From positions 48,280-112,279 of the forward strand of contig NZ_JAQFWP010000016.1 in the NCBI RefSeq assembly GCF_027706745.1: a DNA stretch of 64,000 nucleotides. Reading direction: 5' to 3'. The notes under the pieces are model-generated. The model had not been told where the DNA came from. It saw only the letters and a list, made by a program, of their open reading frames with translations, and made no database searches. Shown in pieces: positions 49,566-58,677 of this stretch. Both the position numbers and the translations under genes were made by a program. Numbering within the stretch: the first letter of the stretch is position 1; each line of letters begins with the position of its first letter. This DNA is from Nocardiopsis suaedae (GTDB lineage Bacteria; Actinomycetota; Actinomycetes; Streptosporangiales; Streptosporangiaceae).

Positions 49566-51613
49566 GGCGCCTCCTTCGTGGTCGACGGCGCGGCGGTGGT
49601 CAGGGGGAGGGTCCTTCTCTGCGGCACGTCCGCGAACACCCCGAGCCGGTCGATCGCCGACTCGACCGCGTTCCAGGCCGTCTGCCCGAGGCCGCAGATG
49701 GACGCGTCGCGCATGGCGGCGCCCACGTCGCGCAGGAGGGCGATGTCGGCCCCGTCGCCGGTGCCTCCGGACAGCCGCGCCAGCGCCTCCTCCTGGCGGA
49801 CGGTGCCGACCCGGCAGGGCACGCACTGCCCGCACGACTCGTCGCGGAAGAAGGCGGCGATGCGGACGAGGACCGCGGGCAGGTCCACGGTGTCGTCGAG
49901 GACGAGGACGACCCCCGACCCGAGGGTGGTCCCCGCCTCCCGCGCCCCCTCGAAGGTGAGGGGCACGTCGAGCTCGTCACCGCGCAGGAACCCTCCGGCC
50001 GCCCCTCCGAGGAGGACGGCTCGCGGCTCAGGGGGTGATTCGGCTCCGGCGTTGGCGAGGCCGAGCAGGTCGCGCAGTGTGGCGCCGAACGGCACCTCGT
50101 AGACGCCGGGGCGCGCCACGGTCCCCGACACGCAGAAGAGCTTGGGCCCGGTGGAGGACCCGGTTCCGATGCGCGCATAGGCGGGCCCGCCCATCTGCAC
50201 GATCGGCAGGACGTTCACGAGCGTCTCGACGTTGTTGGCGGCGGTCGGGCGGTCGAACAGCCCGCGCTCGACGGGGAACGGGGGCTTGCTGCGCGGCTCT
50301 CCGCGCAGGCCCTCGATCGAGTTGAAGATCGCGGTCTCCTCGCCGCAGATGTAGGCCCCGGCCCCGCGGCGGATCTCGATGTCGAAGGAGAAGCCGGACC
50401 CGAGGATGTCCTCCCCGAGCAGCCCGCGCGCGCGGGCGCGGGTGATGGCGTTCTCCAGCCGGGAGAGCGCGAGCGGGTACTCGCCGCGGATGTAGAGGTA
50501 GCCGCGGGCCGCCCCGATCGCGAACCCCGCGACGGTCATGGCCTCGATGACCGAGAACGGGTCGCCCTCCATGAGCACGCGGTCCTTGAAGGTGCCCGGC
50601 TCGCTCTCGTCGGCGTTGCAGACGAGGTAGCGGGGCGCCTCGGGGCGCTGGGCCGTCCCGGCCCACTTGCGCCCGGTCGGGAAGGCCGCCCCGCCGCGTC
50701 CGACGAGGCCGGAGTCGGTGACCTCGCGGATGACGCCGGAGGGGCCCAGGGCGATCGCCCGGCGCAGGGCCGTGTAGCCGCCCGCGGCGCGGTAGGAGTC
50801 CAGGTCGGTGGGGTCGACGGCGCCGATGCGCCCGAGGAGCAGGAGGCCGGGGTCGCCGGCCTGGGGGACGGCGGCCTCGGCGGAGGGCTCGGCGGGCATC
50901 GGGGCGAGCGCCTCGGGGGAGAAGGTCGTCGGATGCGCCTCCGGGCGGTGCCCGTTGGAGGAGGGGGCGGGCGCCGCATCCGCCCCGGCGGGCCGGGCCT
51001 TCGGGGGTGCGCACAGCACGTCCGGGTCGGCGGGGGCGGAGACCGCGTACCCGGGCGGGTCTCCGGCCTCGATCGCCAGCGCCGCCGGGGCGCGTTCGCA
51101 CATCCCGAGGCAGGGGCTCTCCACCCATGCGACCTCGGAGCCGCTGTGCCCGTCGGGCCGGGGGCCGTTGTCGGGCGAACCGTTGGGCGAGGGGTCCGCC
51201 CCGTGCCCGGGGGCGCCGAGGCGCTCCTCGAGGGTCCGGCAGATCGGGCCCGAGCCTTTGGCGGCGCAGGCGATGTCGGTGCACACGTGCAGGACGCGCT
51301 TGGGCCGCTCGTGCAGCGCGAACATGGAGTAGAAGGAGGCGACGCCGTAGGCGTCGGCCGGGGGGACGGTCAGGCGCCGGCAGATGTAGCCGAGCGCGCC
51401 CTCGCTGATCCAGCCGATGCGGTCGTTGACGGCGTGGAGGGCGGGAAGCAGGAGGTCGCGCCGTCCGCGCGCGGCCTGTCCGCCGTCGGCCCGGCGCAGG
51501 TCGGCGCCGGTGCGCTCGCCGCCTTCCCAGGCCGACCCGGGCGGGCCGAGGAGGGCGTCCACGGCGGCGCGCTCGGCGTCGCTCGGAGGCGTGTCCAGGT
51601 GCTGAAGGTCCAC
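49562..51613 (-). CDS. NuoE-NuoF fusion, NADH-reducing diaphorase subunit of formate dehydrogenase, 683 aa
   Basis: Residues 50-200 are NuoE/thioredoxin-like 2Fe-2S (CTDIAC and CLGMC ligand pairs). After a disordered Pro/Ala linker of about 70 residues comes NuoF: FMN site GRGGAAFPTGRKW, NADH region ADESEPGTFKDRVLMEGDP, SLBB domain, and the N3-type cluster ESCGQCVPCRVGT with the last Cys in SICGLGQTA. In Fds-type formate dehydrogenases these are two genes (fdsG, fdsB); here they are fused. The protein transfers electrons from formate oxidation to NAD+. GTG 51613. Confidence 0.9.
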   Translation of the reverse strand: MDLQHLDTPPSDAERAAVDALLGPPGSAWEGGERTGADLRRADGGQAARGRRDLLLPALHAVNDRIGWISEGALGYICRRLTVPPADAYGVASFYSMFALHERPKRVLHVCTDIACAAKGSGPICRTLEERLGAPGHGADPSPNGSPDNGPRPDGHSGSEVAWVESPCLGMCERAPAALAIEAGDPPGYAVSAPADPDVLCAPPKARPAGADAAPAPSSNGHRPEAHPTTFSPEALAPMPAEPSAEAAVPQAGDPGLLLLGRIGAVDPTDLDSYRAAGGYTALRRAIALGPSGVIREVTDSGLVGRGGAAFPTGRKWAGTAQRPEAPRYLVCNADESEPGTFKDRVLMEGDPFSVIEAMTVAGFAIGAARGYLYIRGEYPLALSRLENAITRARARGLLGEDILGSGFSFDIEIRRGAGAYICGEETAIFNSIEGLRGEPRSKPPFPVERGLFDRPTAANNVETLVNVLPIVQMGGPAYARIGTGSSTGPKLFCVSGTVARPGVYEVPFGATLRDLLGLANAGAESPPEPRAVLLGGAAGGFLRGDELDVPLTFEGAREAGTTLGSGVVLVLDDTVDLPAVLVRIAAFFRDESCGQCVPCRVGTVRQEEALARLSGGTGDGADIALLRDVGAAMRDASICGLGQTAWNAVESAIDRLGVFADVPQRRTLPLTTAAPSTTKEAP

Positions 51614-51708
51614 GTTCCCCGCTCACCTTTCAGTGTGTCGGCGCCCGTACCGGGCGGGCGGTGGCGCGGTGGCTGTTCGCGCGGCCGTGCGTGGTCTATG
51701 TCACAGGA

Positions 51709-51729
51709 TTTTGTATACGGGCTACAGTA
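51709..51729 (-). promoter_or_regulatory. degenerate GntR-type site before the NuoEF gene
   Basis: The region contains TTTTGTATAC (51709-51718) and the half-site CTACAGTA (51722-51729), related to the perfect TACTGTATACAGTA at 55076 but split by extra bases. It lies about 100 bases before GTG 51613. The rest of the gap 51614-51945 shows no gene. Confidence 0.4.
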
Positions 51730-51945
51730 TGCCTTCGGTCGGGCGGGGACAACCCCCCGATGCCCGTCGCCGCGCGGCCTTTCCGACCGGGCCGCCGGAC
51801 CACCCCTGAGCAGGGGCGGTGGCGGTCACGGCCGCGGAGAAGGCCGGTGCTCCGGCGGCCGGGCGCGCGCCCCGCCCGCTTCGGCGCCGGTTCCGGGGGA
51901 CCCCAGGGCGGCCTTCCCGGAACCGGCGCCTGTGCGGCGGGACGG

Positions 51946-53883
51946 TCACGCGACCGACGCCCGATCGCCGCTTTCGGCGCGCTCCACGCGCACCGCCGCC
52001 GCCTTGTACTCGGCGGTCCCCGCGATGGGGTCCGTCGCGTCGATCGTGAGGAGCTGAGTGTCCACCTGGTCCGGGAAGTGGAACGTCATGAACACCAGCC
52101 CCGGCCGCAGTCCCGTCGACACCTCCAGCGGCGCCACCACCGACCCGCGCCGGGACGACACACGGACCTCCTCGCCGTCCTCCAGGCCCAGGGCGGAGGC
52201 GTCCTCAGGCGACATCTCCAACAGCTCACCGCGCCGCAGCGGGGACGAGAAACCGCTCGTCTGGACGCCCGTGTTGTAGTCGTCCAAACGGCGCCCCGTC
52301 GTCAGCCTCAACGGGTACTCCTCGTCCAGCAGGTCCACCGGCGGGGAGTGGCCCACCAGGCCGAACGGCGCGGGCTCCCCGCGCTCCTCCGGGGTCTGCG
52401 ACCACAGCCGCCCGTGCAGGTAGGACGGCTCGGTCCGGTCCTCGGAGAAGCAGGGCCACTGGAGCCCCTGCTCCTGCTCCAGACGCGTGTAGGTCATCCC
52501 GCGGTGGATCGGCGACAGCGACCGGACCTCGTTCCACACCTCCTCCGCGGTGGGCCGCTTCCACGCGTGCCCGAGCCGGTCGGCCAGGTCGCACAGGATC
52601 TCGATGTCGTCGCGCGCCCCGTCCGGCGGGTCGACGGCCTTGCGCACGAGCTGCACGCGCCGCTCGCTGTTGGTGAAGGTCCCGTCCGACTCGCACCAGG
52701 CCGCGCTCGCCGGGAGAACGACGTCGGCCTGCTCGGCGGTCCGCGTCAGGAAGATGTCCTGCACGACCATGTGGTCCAGGCGCCCCAGGCGGCGCAGCGT
52801 CGTCTCGGTCTCGGGCTCGGACTGGACGGGGTTCTCCCCGATGACGTAGAGCGCCTTGACCTCGCCCTCGTCCATGCCCTCGAACATCTGGGTGAGGTTC
52901 TTGCCCTTGTGCGGCTGGATGGCGGTGTCCCACGCGCGCTCGAACGGCGCACGCGACTCCGCGTCGAGGATGTCCTGGAATCCCGTCAGGCGGTCGGGGA
53001 TGGCGCCCATGTCGCCGCCGCCCTGCACGTTGTTCTGTCCCCGGAGCGGCTGCAAGCCCGATCCGGGGCGGCCGACGTGCCCGGTCAGCAGGGAGAGGTT
53101 GATCAGCGCGCGCACGTTGTCGGTGGCGTTGTGGTGCTCGGTGATGCCGAGGGTCCAGCACAGCTGTGCGCGCTCGGCCAGGGCGAAGGCGTGGGCGAGC
53201 TCGCGGATCGTTTCGGCGGGGACGCCCGTCTCGGCCTCGGCGGCCGCCGGGGTCCACGGCTCGACGAGTTCCCGGTACTCCTCGAAGCCGCTCGTCGCGC
53301 GCTTGACGAAGGTCTCGTTGACCAGCCCCGAACGGATGATCTCCCGGCCCACGGCGTGCGCCAGGGGGATGTCGGTCCCGACGTTGAGGCCGAGCCACCG
53401 GTCGGCCCACTCGGCGGTGGGCGTGCGGCGGGGGTCGACGACGAACAGGCGCGCGCCGTTGTGCACGCCTTTCAGAACGTGCTGGAAGAAGATCGGGTGG
53501 GCGTTGCGGGGGTTGCCGCCCCAGATGACGATGAGGTCGGTCTCCTCCACCTCGCGGTAGGAGGAGGTGCCGCCCCCGGAGCCGAACGCGGCCGCCAGGC
53601 CGGCGACGCTCGGGGCGTGGCAGGTGCGGTTGCAGGAGTCGACGTTGTTGGTGCCGATCACCGCGCGGGTGAACTTCTGCGCCATGAAGTTCATCTCGTT
53701 GGTGGAGCGGGCGCAGGAGAGCATGGCGAAGGAGTCGGGGCCGTGCCGCTGCACGGCGTCCCGGAAGCCCTCGGCCGCGCGGCCCAGGGCCTCGTCCCAC
53801 GTGGCGGGGCGCAGTTCGCCGCCCTCGCGGACGAGCGGTTGGGTGAGTCGTTGGTAGGCGGGACTCCGCCGGTCCGATCGCAT
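51946..53883 (-). CDS. formate dehydrogenase molybdopterin subunit (catalytic part of FdhA), 645 aa
   Basis: bis-MGD oxidoreductase. It begins RLTQPLVREGGELRPATWDE, a position about 200-250 residues into a normal FdhA, so it lacks its own 4Fe-4S domain and must use the one encoded at 48558-49565. The molybdenum ligand is Cys88, followed by His89 (CNRTCHAPSVAGL), the Cys-His pair of formate dehydrogenases in place of Sec-His. Further marks are DLIVIWGGNPRNAHPIFFQH, GMTYTRLEQEQGLQW, and the C-terminal MopB domain with LRLTTGRRLDDYNTGVQT. A GntR-type site lies 56 bases upstream. Confidence 0.92.
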   Translation of the reverse strand: MRSDRRSPAYQRLTQPLVREGGELRPATWDEALGRAAEGFRDAVQRHGPDSFAMLSCARSTNEMNFMAQKFTRAVIGTNNVDSCNRTCHAPSVAGLAAAFGSGGGTSSYREVEETDLIVIWGGNPRNAHPIFFQHVLKGVHNGARLFVVDPRRTPTAEWADRWLGLNVGTDIPLAHAVGREIIRSGLVNETFVKRATSGFEEYRELVEPWTPAAAEAETGVPAETIRELAHAFALAERAQLCWTLGITEHHNATDNVRALINLSLLTGHVGRPGSGLQPLRGQNNVQGGGDMGAIPDRLTGFQDILDAESRAPFERAWDTAIQPHKGKNLTQMFEGMDEGEVKALYVIGENPVQSEPETETTLRRLGRLDHMVVQDIFLTRTAEQADVVLPASAAWCESDGTFTNSERRVQLVRKAVDPPDGARDDIEILCDLADRLGHAWKRPTAEEVWNEVRSLSPIHRGMTYTRLEQEQGLQWPCFSEDRTEPSYLHGRLWSQTPEERGEPAPFGLVGHSPPVDLLDEEYPLRLTTGRRLDDYNTGVQTSGFSSPLRRGELLEMSPEDASALGLEDGEEVRVSSRRGSVVAPLEVSTGLRPGLVFMTFHFPDQVDTQLLTIDATDPIAGTAEYKAAAVRVERAESGDRASVA

Positions 53884-53938
53884 CGTTGCCTCGCAGGGGT
53901 GGGAGGGGTCGTCCTGGCGTGCGGCGGGGATCGATGGT

Positions 53939-53952
53939 GACTGTCTACAGTA
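53939..53952 (-). promoter_or_regulatory. GntR-type operator before the molybdopterin subunit gene
   Basis: GACTGTCTACAGTA matches TACTGTATACAGTA at 12 of 14 positions and sits 56 bases before ATG 53883. Confidence 0.6.
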
Positions 53953-54033
53953 TTCAACTGTTCGGGGGCGGCGGCAAGGGGGGAGGGAGGGCGGGTGGCG
54001 GCGGTCCGCCCTTCCTCCGCCCCGCGGCGCCGG

Positions 54034-55047
54034 TCAGCCCGCCGCCGCGCCCTGCGGGGCCGGGGGCCGCACCGCCCCCTCGTCCAGCCGTTCGTTGAGC
54101 AGGGAGGCCAGGGCGTTGACCGTGCGCAGCGTCGGGGCCGCCGTCCCGGTGAGGTCGGCCAGCTCGACGACCGCGCCGAGGATGACGTCGAGCTCCATCG
54201 GGCGCCCGCGCTCCACGTCGTGCAGGGTCGAGGTGCGGTGGTCTCCGGCGCGCTCCGCGCCCGCCATGCGCCGCTCGATCGAGATGGACGTGCGCACGCC
54301 GAGGCGGTCGGCGACGTCGAGGGTCTCGCGCATCATCAGCTCGGCGGTGGTGCGGGTGTCGGGGTACGCGCAGATTTGCGCCATGGTCGAGCGGGTCAGC
54401 GCGCTGAGGGGGTTGAAGGTGACGTTGCCCATCAGCTTCACCCACACGTCCTCTCTGAGGTCGTGCTCCACCGGGCACTTGAGGCCGCCGGCGGTCATCG
54501 CCTCGGAGAACGCCTGGCACCGGGGGGACAGGGAGCGGTCGGGCTCGCCGATGGAGAAGCGGGTGCCCTCCATGTGGCGGATGACCCCGGGCCGCTCGAT
54601 GGCCGTCGCGGCGTAGACGACGCAGCCGATCGCGCGCTCGGGCGCGATGGTGGCGCTGACCGCGCCGCCGGGGTCGGCGGCCTCCACGCGGTGGCCCTCC
54701 CAGCGGCAGCCGGAGCCGTGGAAGTACCAGAACGGGATGCCGTTCTGCGCGGTGACGACGGCGGTGTCGGGACCCAGCAGGGGGTCGAGCATCGGGCCGC
54801 AGGAGGCGTAGTGCTGGGCCTTGAGGCCGAGCAGGACGTAGTCGACCGGGCCGACCTCGGCCGGGTCGCCGGTGACGTTGGGGCGGGCGGTGAAGTCGCC
54901 GCGCTCGCTGAGCACCTGCACACCGTGTTCCCGCATGGCCTCCAGGTGGGGGCCGCGTGCGATGAGGTGGACGTCGGCGCCCGCGCGGTGCAGGGCGGCG
55001 CCGGCGTAGGCGCCGATGGCGCCCGCTCCCAGGACGGCGATGCGCAT
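54034..55047 (-). CDS. ketopantoate reductase (PanE/ApbA) family oxidoreductase, 337 aa
   Basis: NADP-binding N-terminus MRIAVLGAGAIGAYAG, then LLGLKAQHYASCGPML and the catalytic-domain block VWVKLMGNVTFNPLSALTRS, with DVERGRPMELDVILGAVVEL near the C-terminus. The family includes 2-dehydropantoate 2-reductase, but many actinobacterial paralogues reduce other 2-oxo acids. Its position between the GntR regulator and the formate dehydrogenase genes, with a perfect operator at its promoter, suggests a catabolic role rather than pantothenate synthesis. Confidence 0.88.
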   Translation of the reverse strand: MRIAVLGAGAIGAYAGAALHRAGADVHLIARGPHLEAMREHGVQVLSERGDFTARPNVTGDPAEVGPVDYVLLGLKAQHYASCGPMLDPLLGPDTAVVTAQNGIPFWYFHGSGCRWEGHRVEAADPGGAVSATIAPERAIGCVVYAATAIERPGVIRHMEGTRFSIGEPDRSLSPRCQAFSEAMTAGGLKCPVEHDLREDVWVKLMGNVTFNPLSALTRSTMAQICAYPDTRTTAELMMRETLDVADRLGVRTSISIERRMAGAERAGDHRTSTLHDVERGRPMELDVILGAVVELADLTGTAAPTLRTVNALASLLNERLDEGAVRPPAPQGAAAG

Positions 55048-55075
55048 GGGGGGTCCCTTCTCTCGGGGAAAGGAA

Positions 55076-55089
55076 TACTGTATACAGTA
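55076..55089 (-). promoter_or_regulatory. perfect GntR-type operator before the PanE-like gene
   Basis: TACTGTATACAGTA is a perfect 14-base palindrome, 29 bases before ATG 55047. The TGTATACA core is of the kind bound by FCD-type GntR proteins. Confidence 0.7.
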
Positions 55090-55240
55090 GCCGTGTGCGG
55101 AAAGGGTGTCCCTCCACGGAGGGGGAGAAGGAGGCGGGGATGGTCCCGGACCGGGAAGTTCTCGCCTTCTTTCCGCACTTTTCCACCGCCGCGGCGGTCG
55201 GTCGGCGCGATCGCCCCCGCGCCTCCCCGCGGGTTTCGTA

Positions 55241-55254
55241 CACTGTCGACAATC
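55241..55254 (+). promoter_or_regulatory. weak GntR-type site before the GntR gene
   Basis: CACTGTCGACAATC matches TACTGTATACAGTA at 9 of 14 positions, with both inner half-sites readable, 27 bases before the GntR start. It is a candidate autoregulatory site. Confidence 0.4.
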
Positions 55255-55280
55255 ACCGCCGAGGAGCCGGAGGACCGTCC

Positions 55281-55982
55281 ATGCCCTCTCCGACGACCAC
55301 CGCCGGCGGCGCGGCCGACCCCGTGCGACGCCCGGCCCCGCTTCGCGAAGCGGTCTATGAGGCTCTCCTGGACCTGATCACCACCCGCGCCCTGCCGCCG
55401 GGGCGGCACCTGGTCGAGACGGAGCTGGCGGCCCGGCTGGGGGTGTCCCGCCAGCCCGTGCGCGAGGCGCTGCAGCGCCTGAGCAACGAAGGCTGGGTCG
55501 ACCTCCGCCCCGGCTACGGTGCGTTCGTGCACACCCCGGACGAGGGGGAGGCCGAACAGCTCCTCGCCGTGCGCGCCCTCCTGGAGACCGAGGCGGCCCG
55601 CCTGGCCGCGGGCAACGCGGACGCCGACGACATCGAGCGCCTGCGCGCGCTGTGGCTCCGCGGCACCCGCGCCGCGGAGGAGGGGCCGGTCGAGGCCGCG
55701 GTCACCGCCAATGCCGACTTCCACCGCGCCCTGATCGTCTCCTCGGGGAACACGGTGCTGGCCGAACTCGCGGCCCAGGTGGACCGCCGGGTGCGCTGGT
55801 TCTACGCCCCGATCGCCCGGTCGCGCGGCCAGGCCTCGTGGGACGAGCACGCCCGCATCATCGACGCGGTCGAGGCGGGCCGCCCCGACGAGGCCGCGGC
55901 CCTGATGGCCGACCACACCGAGCGCACCCGCACGGCCTACCGCGAACTGGGCGAGGGCGGCGACACTCCAGAGACGGTCTGA
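55281..55982 (+). CDS. GntR/FadR family transcriptional regulator, 233 aa
   Basis: N-terminal winged helix (LREAVYEALLDLITTRALPP, then LAARLGVSRQPVREALQRLS) followed by an FCD ligand domain with NADFHRALIVSSGNTVLAEL and DEHARIIDAVEAGRPDEAAA. FCD domains bind small carboxylates, often with a metal. ATG 55281 follows GGAGGA by 6 bases; the frame from 55095 has no ribosome site. It is divergent from the PanE-like gene, and matching sites occur upstream of the formate dehydrogenase genes, so these are the probable regulon. Confidence 0.9.
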   Translation: MPSPTTTAGGAADPVRRPAPLREAVYEALLDLITTRALPPGRHLVETELAARLGVSRQPVREALQRLSNEGWVDLRPGYGAFVHTPDEGEAEQLLAVRALLETEAARLAAGNADADDIERLRALWLRGTRAAEEGPVEAAVTANADFHRALIVSSGNTVLAELAAQVDRRVRWFYAPIARSRGQASWDEHARIIDAVEAGRPDEAAALMADHTERTRTAYRELGEGGDTPETV

Positions 55983-56016
55983 CCCTTCGGATCCACACCG
56001 GCGGACCGGCGGCGGA

Positions 56017-56055
56017 GCCGCTCCCCGCCCCAGGAGCGCCGGGGCGGGGAGCGGC
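56017..56055. terminator. 15-bp stem-loop between convergent GntR and DoxX genes
   Basis: The arms GCCGCTCCCCGCCCC (56017-56031) and GGGGCGGGGAGCGGC (56041-56055) pair perfectly around a 9-base loop. Confidence 0.8.
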
Positions 56056-56087
56056 GGAGTGCGGGACGGCGTGCCGCCACCGCGAGG

Positions 56088-56639
56088 TCACCTCAGAGCG
56101 GGGACCCGCCGGACGAGGGAGAGCCGGGACCACCACCCGCCCAAGCCCGCGGTGTCGCCCGCGTTCAGCAGGGACAGCGCCACCATCGCCAGAGCCATGA
56201 CGAGGTGGTCGTCCATGAAGGGGTTGTTGGGCGGCGGCAGGACCGCGGTCCACATCAGGACCAGCATCAGGGCACCGGCGGCCGCCGCGATGCGCATCCC
56301 GATGCCGAGCAGGAACGCCAGCCCGATCCCGAGGAGCCCGGCCATGAACAGCCAGTCCGCCCAGACGGCCCCGGCGAAGGAGCCGTAGAGGCCGGCGAAG
56401 GGGCCGGAGGCGGCCTCGGCCATGAAGCCGTACGTCGGGCTGCCGCCCGCGGTCCACGCCCCGTCGGCGGGCGTGGCGAACCCCAGGCCGAACAGCTTGT
56501 CCAGGAAGGCCCAGAGGAAGATCCAGCCGATGGACAGCCGCAGGACGGCCAGGACCCACCGCCCCGCGGCCGGGGCGGCGCCGGGGGTGCGGCGGGTGTG
56601 GGTGTCGGAGGGGCGGGCGTGCAGGTTCTGCGCTTCCAT
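56088..56639 (-). CDS. DoxX family membrane protein, 183 aa
   Basis: Four hydrophobic segments start at WVLAVLRLSIGWIFLWAFLD, which together with GLLGIGLAFLLGIGMRIAAA and NPFMDDHLVMALAMVAL is typical of DoxX/SURF4-like proteins. ATG 56639 is chosen since the upstream frame overlaps nothing conserved. The function of actinobacterial DoxX proteins is poorly known (quinone or redox stress roles have been proposed). Confidence 0.82.
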   Translation of the reverse strand: MEAQNLHARPSDTHTRRTPGAAPAAGRWVLAVLRLSIGWIFLWAFLDKLFGLGFATPADGAWTAGGSPTYGFMAEAASGPFAGLYGSFAGAVWADWLFMAGLLGIGLAFLLGIGMRIAAAAGALMLVLMWTAVLPPPNNPFMDDHLVMALAMVALSLLNAGDTAGLGGWWSRLSLVRRVPALR

Positions 56640-56765
56640 GGTCGGCGTCCTTTCCGGAACCATCCGTGCGCTTCCAGGAAAGGGCGGTTCCCCGGTGCGC
56701 GGTAGGGACCGCGGCATCGGCTCCACGGGACCTGGTTCCGGCGAAGAGCAGGACCTTTGAAGCGC

Positions 56766-58331
56766 TCACTCCCGGCGCCGGTAGACCGTTCCGTCGTCCA
56801 TCTCCAGGTCGGAGAAGAGCTGGGACACCGTCACGAAGTGGTACCCCTTCGCGTGGAGGCGCTCGAGGATCTCCGGGACCGCGTCCACCGTGGTGGGGTG
56901 GATGTCGTGCATCAGCACGATGCTCCCCGGGCGGGTCTGCTCGACCGCGGTGTCGGCCACCTCGGCCGCGTCGCGCACCTTCCAGTCCATGGTGTCCACG
57001 TCCCACAGCACGAGCGGCGCCCCCACGCTCCGCTTCGTCGTGGCGTTGAACGACCCGTAGGGCGGGCGCATCGTCTGCGGCCACTGGCCGGTCGCCTTCT
57101 CGATCGCCTCCGACGTGCGCACGGAGTCGTCGGAGACCCCGGACGCCGACTTGCCCGCCAGGTCGTCGTGCTTCCAGGAGTGGGCGCCCGCCTCGTGCCC
57201 CTCTTCGGTGATGCGGGCCGCGATGTCCGGGAACTCCGCGGCCAGCATGCCCAGCAGGTAGAACGTGCCCTTCGCGTCGTAGTCGTCCATCGCGTCCAGC
57301 AGGCGCTCGGTGTGCTCGCCCGGACCGTCGTCGAAGGTCAGCGCCACGCACGGGACGCGGTCGCAGTCCAGGTCGGCGCGGCCCGGACCCTCGGCGTCCT
57401 TCAGCTCCAGCGGGGTGTCGGCCAGGGCCGCCGCGCGCGCCCGTTCGCCGAACGCCGACAGCAGCCCGGTCGCGGCCTCCGCGGAGACCGCAACCCGGCG
57501 GCCCTCGGCGGCCTCTGACCCGCCGCCGTCCTCCCCGGGAGGGCCGGGCAGCGTCACCACCAAGCCGCCCTCGGTGTCGAAGGCCAGGTCCCGCAGGGGG
57601 GATTCGCCGAGCTCGGTGCTCAGCTCCCAGGCGTCCCCCGGACGGACCTCGGGCGCCTGGCCCGCGCCTCCGTCCTCCGCGGCCCCGTCGCCCTCCCCGG
57701 AGGCGTCGGCGCCGCCGCTCAAGGGCTCGGCCGACCCGTCCGACTCCAACCCTTCGGGCAGCTCTCCGGGCTCGACCCCGTCGCGCTCCCGCAGTACCCG
57801 TGCCACCTCGGCGTCGAGCGCCGCCAGCGCGTCCTCGCCGTGCAGCAGCCCCGTCCACGGCAGCACCGCGCCGGAGGCGCCGTCGAACCACAGCGACTCG
57901 CCGTCCACCCGCGGTTCGCCGTCGCCCGTCGCCGCCTCGCGCGCGATCCGCGCCCCGAGCACGTCCCCCGAGGCGGCCAGCAGGTCCAGCCGCTGCTCCA
58001 GCGCGGCGGGGCCCTCCCCTCCGTGCTCCTCCATGAAGGCGGTGTGCGCCTCGGCCATGGTGGTGCGCACCTCCCGGCCGAACCCCGGGGCCCCGGGCAC
58101 CACGGGGTACGTCCACGCGGTGCTCACCTCGCCGTCCCCCGCCGTGTGCCCGACCAGGTCCAGCCCGGGAACGCTCTCCGGGTCGGCCAGCGCCAGGGGC
58201 GGGGCCTCGGGCTCCCCGCCGACGACGGCGGCCGCGCCCGGCACCGCGAGCAGGCACAGGGCGGCGGCGGCCGCGAGGAGGTGGCTCGGGCGCAGCCGGG
58301 TGCGGAAACGGGTGATGGCGGACTCGGGCAC
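56766..58331 (-). CDS. membrane-anchored polysaccharide deacetylase (NodB domain), 521 aa
   Basis: A signal or anchor lies near residues 18-37 (LLAAAAALCLLAVPGAAA). The extracellular N-terminal half has a DUF-like domain (WTYPVVPGAPGFGREVRTTM, then LWFDGASGAVLPWTGLL) and an acidic linker. The C-terminal NodB domain has VALTFDDGPGEHTERLL, the metal-binding HSWKHDDL and the motif RPPYGSFN, closing with VLMHDIHPTT. It would deacetylate peptidoglycan or another aminoglycan at the cell wall. GTG 58331 has AGGTGGG upstream and gives a normal signal length; ATG 58427 is the alternative. Confidence 0.85.
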   Translation of the reverse strand: MPESAITRFRTRLRPSHLLAAAAALCLLAVPGAAAVVGGEPEAPPLALADPESVPGLDLVGHTAGDGEVSTAWTYPVVPGAPGFGREVRTTMAEAHTAFMEEHGGEGPAALEQRLDLLAASGDVLGARIAREAATGDGEPRVDGESLWFDGASGAVLPWTGLLHGEDALAALDAEVARVLRERDGVEPGELPEGLESDGSAEPLSGGADASGEGDGAAEDGGAGQAPEVRPGDAWELSTELGESPLRDLAFDTEGGLVVTLPGPPGEDGGGSEAAEGRRVAVSAEAATGLLSAFGERARAAALADTPLELKDAEGPGRADLDCDRVPCVALTFDDGPGEHTERLLDAMDDYDAKGTFYLLGMLAAEFPDIAARITEEGHEAGAHSWKHDDLAGKSASGVSDDSVRTSEAIEKATGQWPQTMRPPYGSFNATTKRSVGAPLVLWDVDTMDWKVRDAAEVADTAVEQTRPGSIVLMHDIHPTTVDAVPEILERLHAKGYHFVTVSQLFSDLEMDDGTVYRRRE

Positions 58332-58677
58332 GGGTTCCCACCTGGGCTCGGGGGCCGGTCGGCGGCGCACAGGGCGGGAGCGGTGGGGTGCGCCCCGTCC
58401 TCCCGCGGCGGACCGCATCGCGAACATACGGGCAGCGGGGCGGGCGTGCAATCGGGCGGCCGCGGCGCGTCGCGGTCCCTGCCGCGTCGTACCATCCGAA
58501 TGGTCATGCCCGTGCGCACACCGCAGCACCGGCGATTTCGGATACGTCCTGATAACGAAGTGGTCCCATCGGGAACCTCATGCGGCCGGGTCACGTCCGA
58601 AGTGAGATCATCGGCGAGCCGCCGCGCGAGTCGGCGCAGGCCGGTGCAGTAATCCCCGAACCCAGGAGAAACCGAGT

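Noticed and set aside
54034..55047. Biosynthetic panE for pantothenate
   Set aside because: No panB or panC adjacent; it shares an operator type with formate dehydrogenase genes, so only the family name is given.
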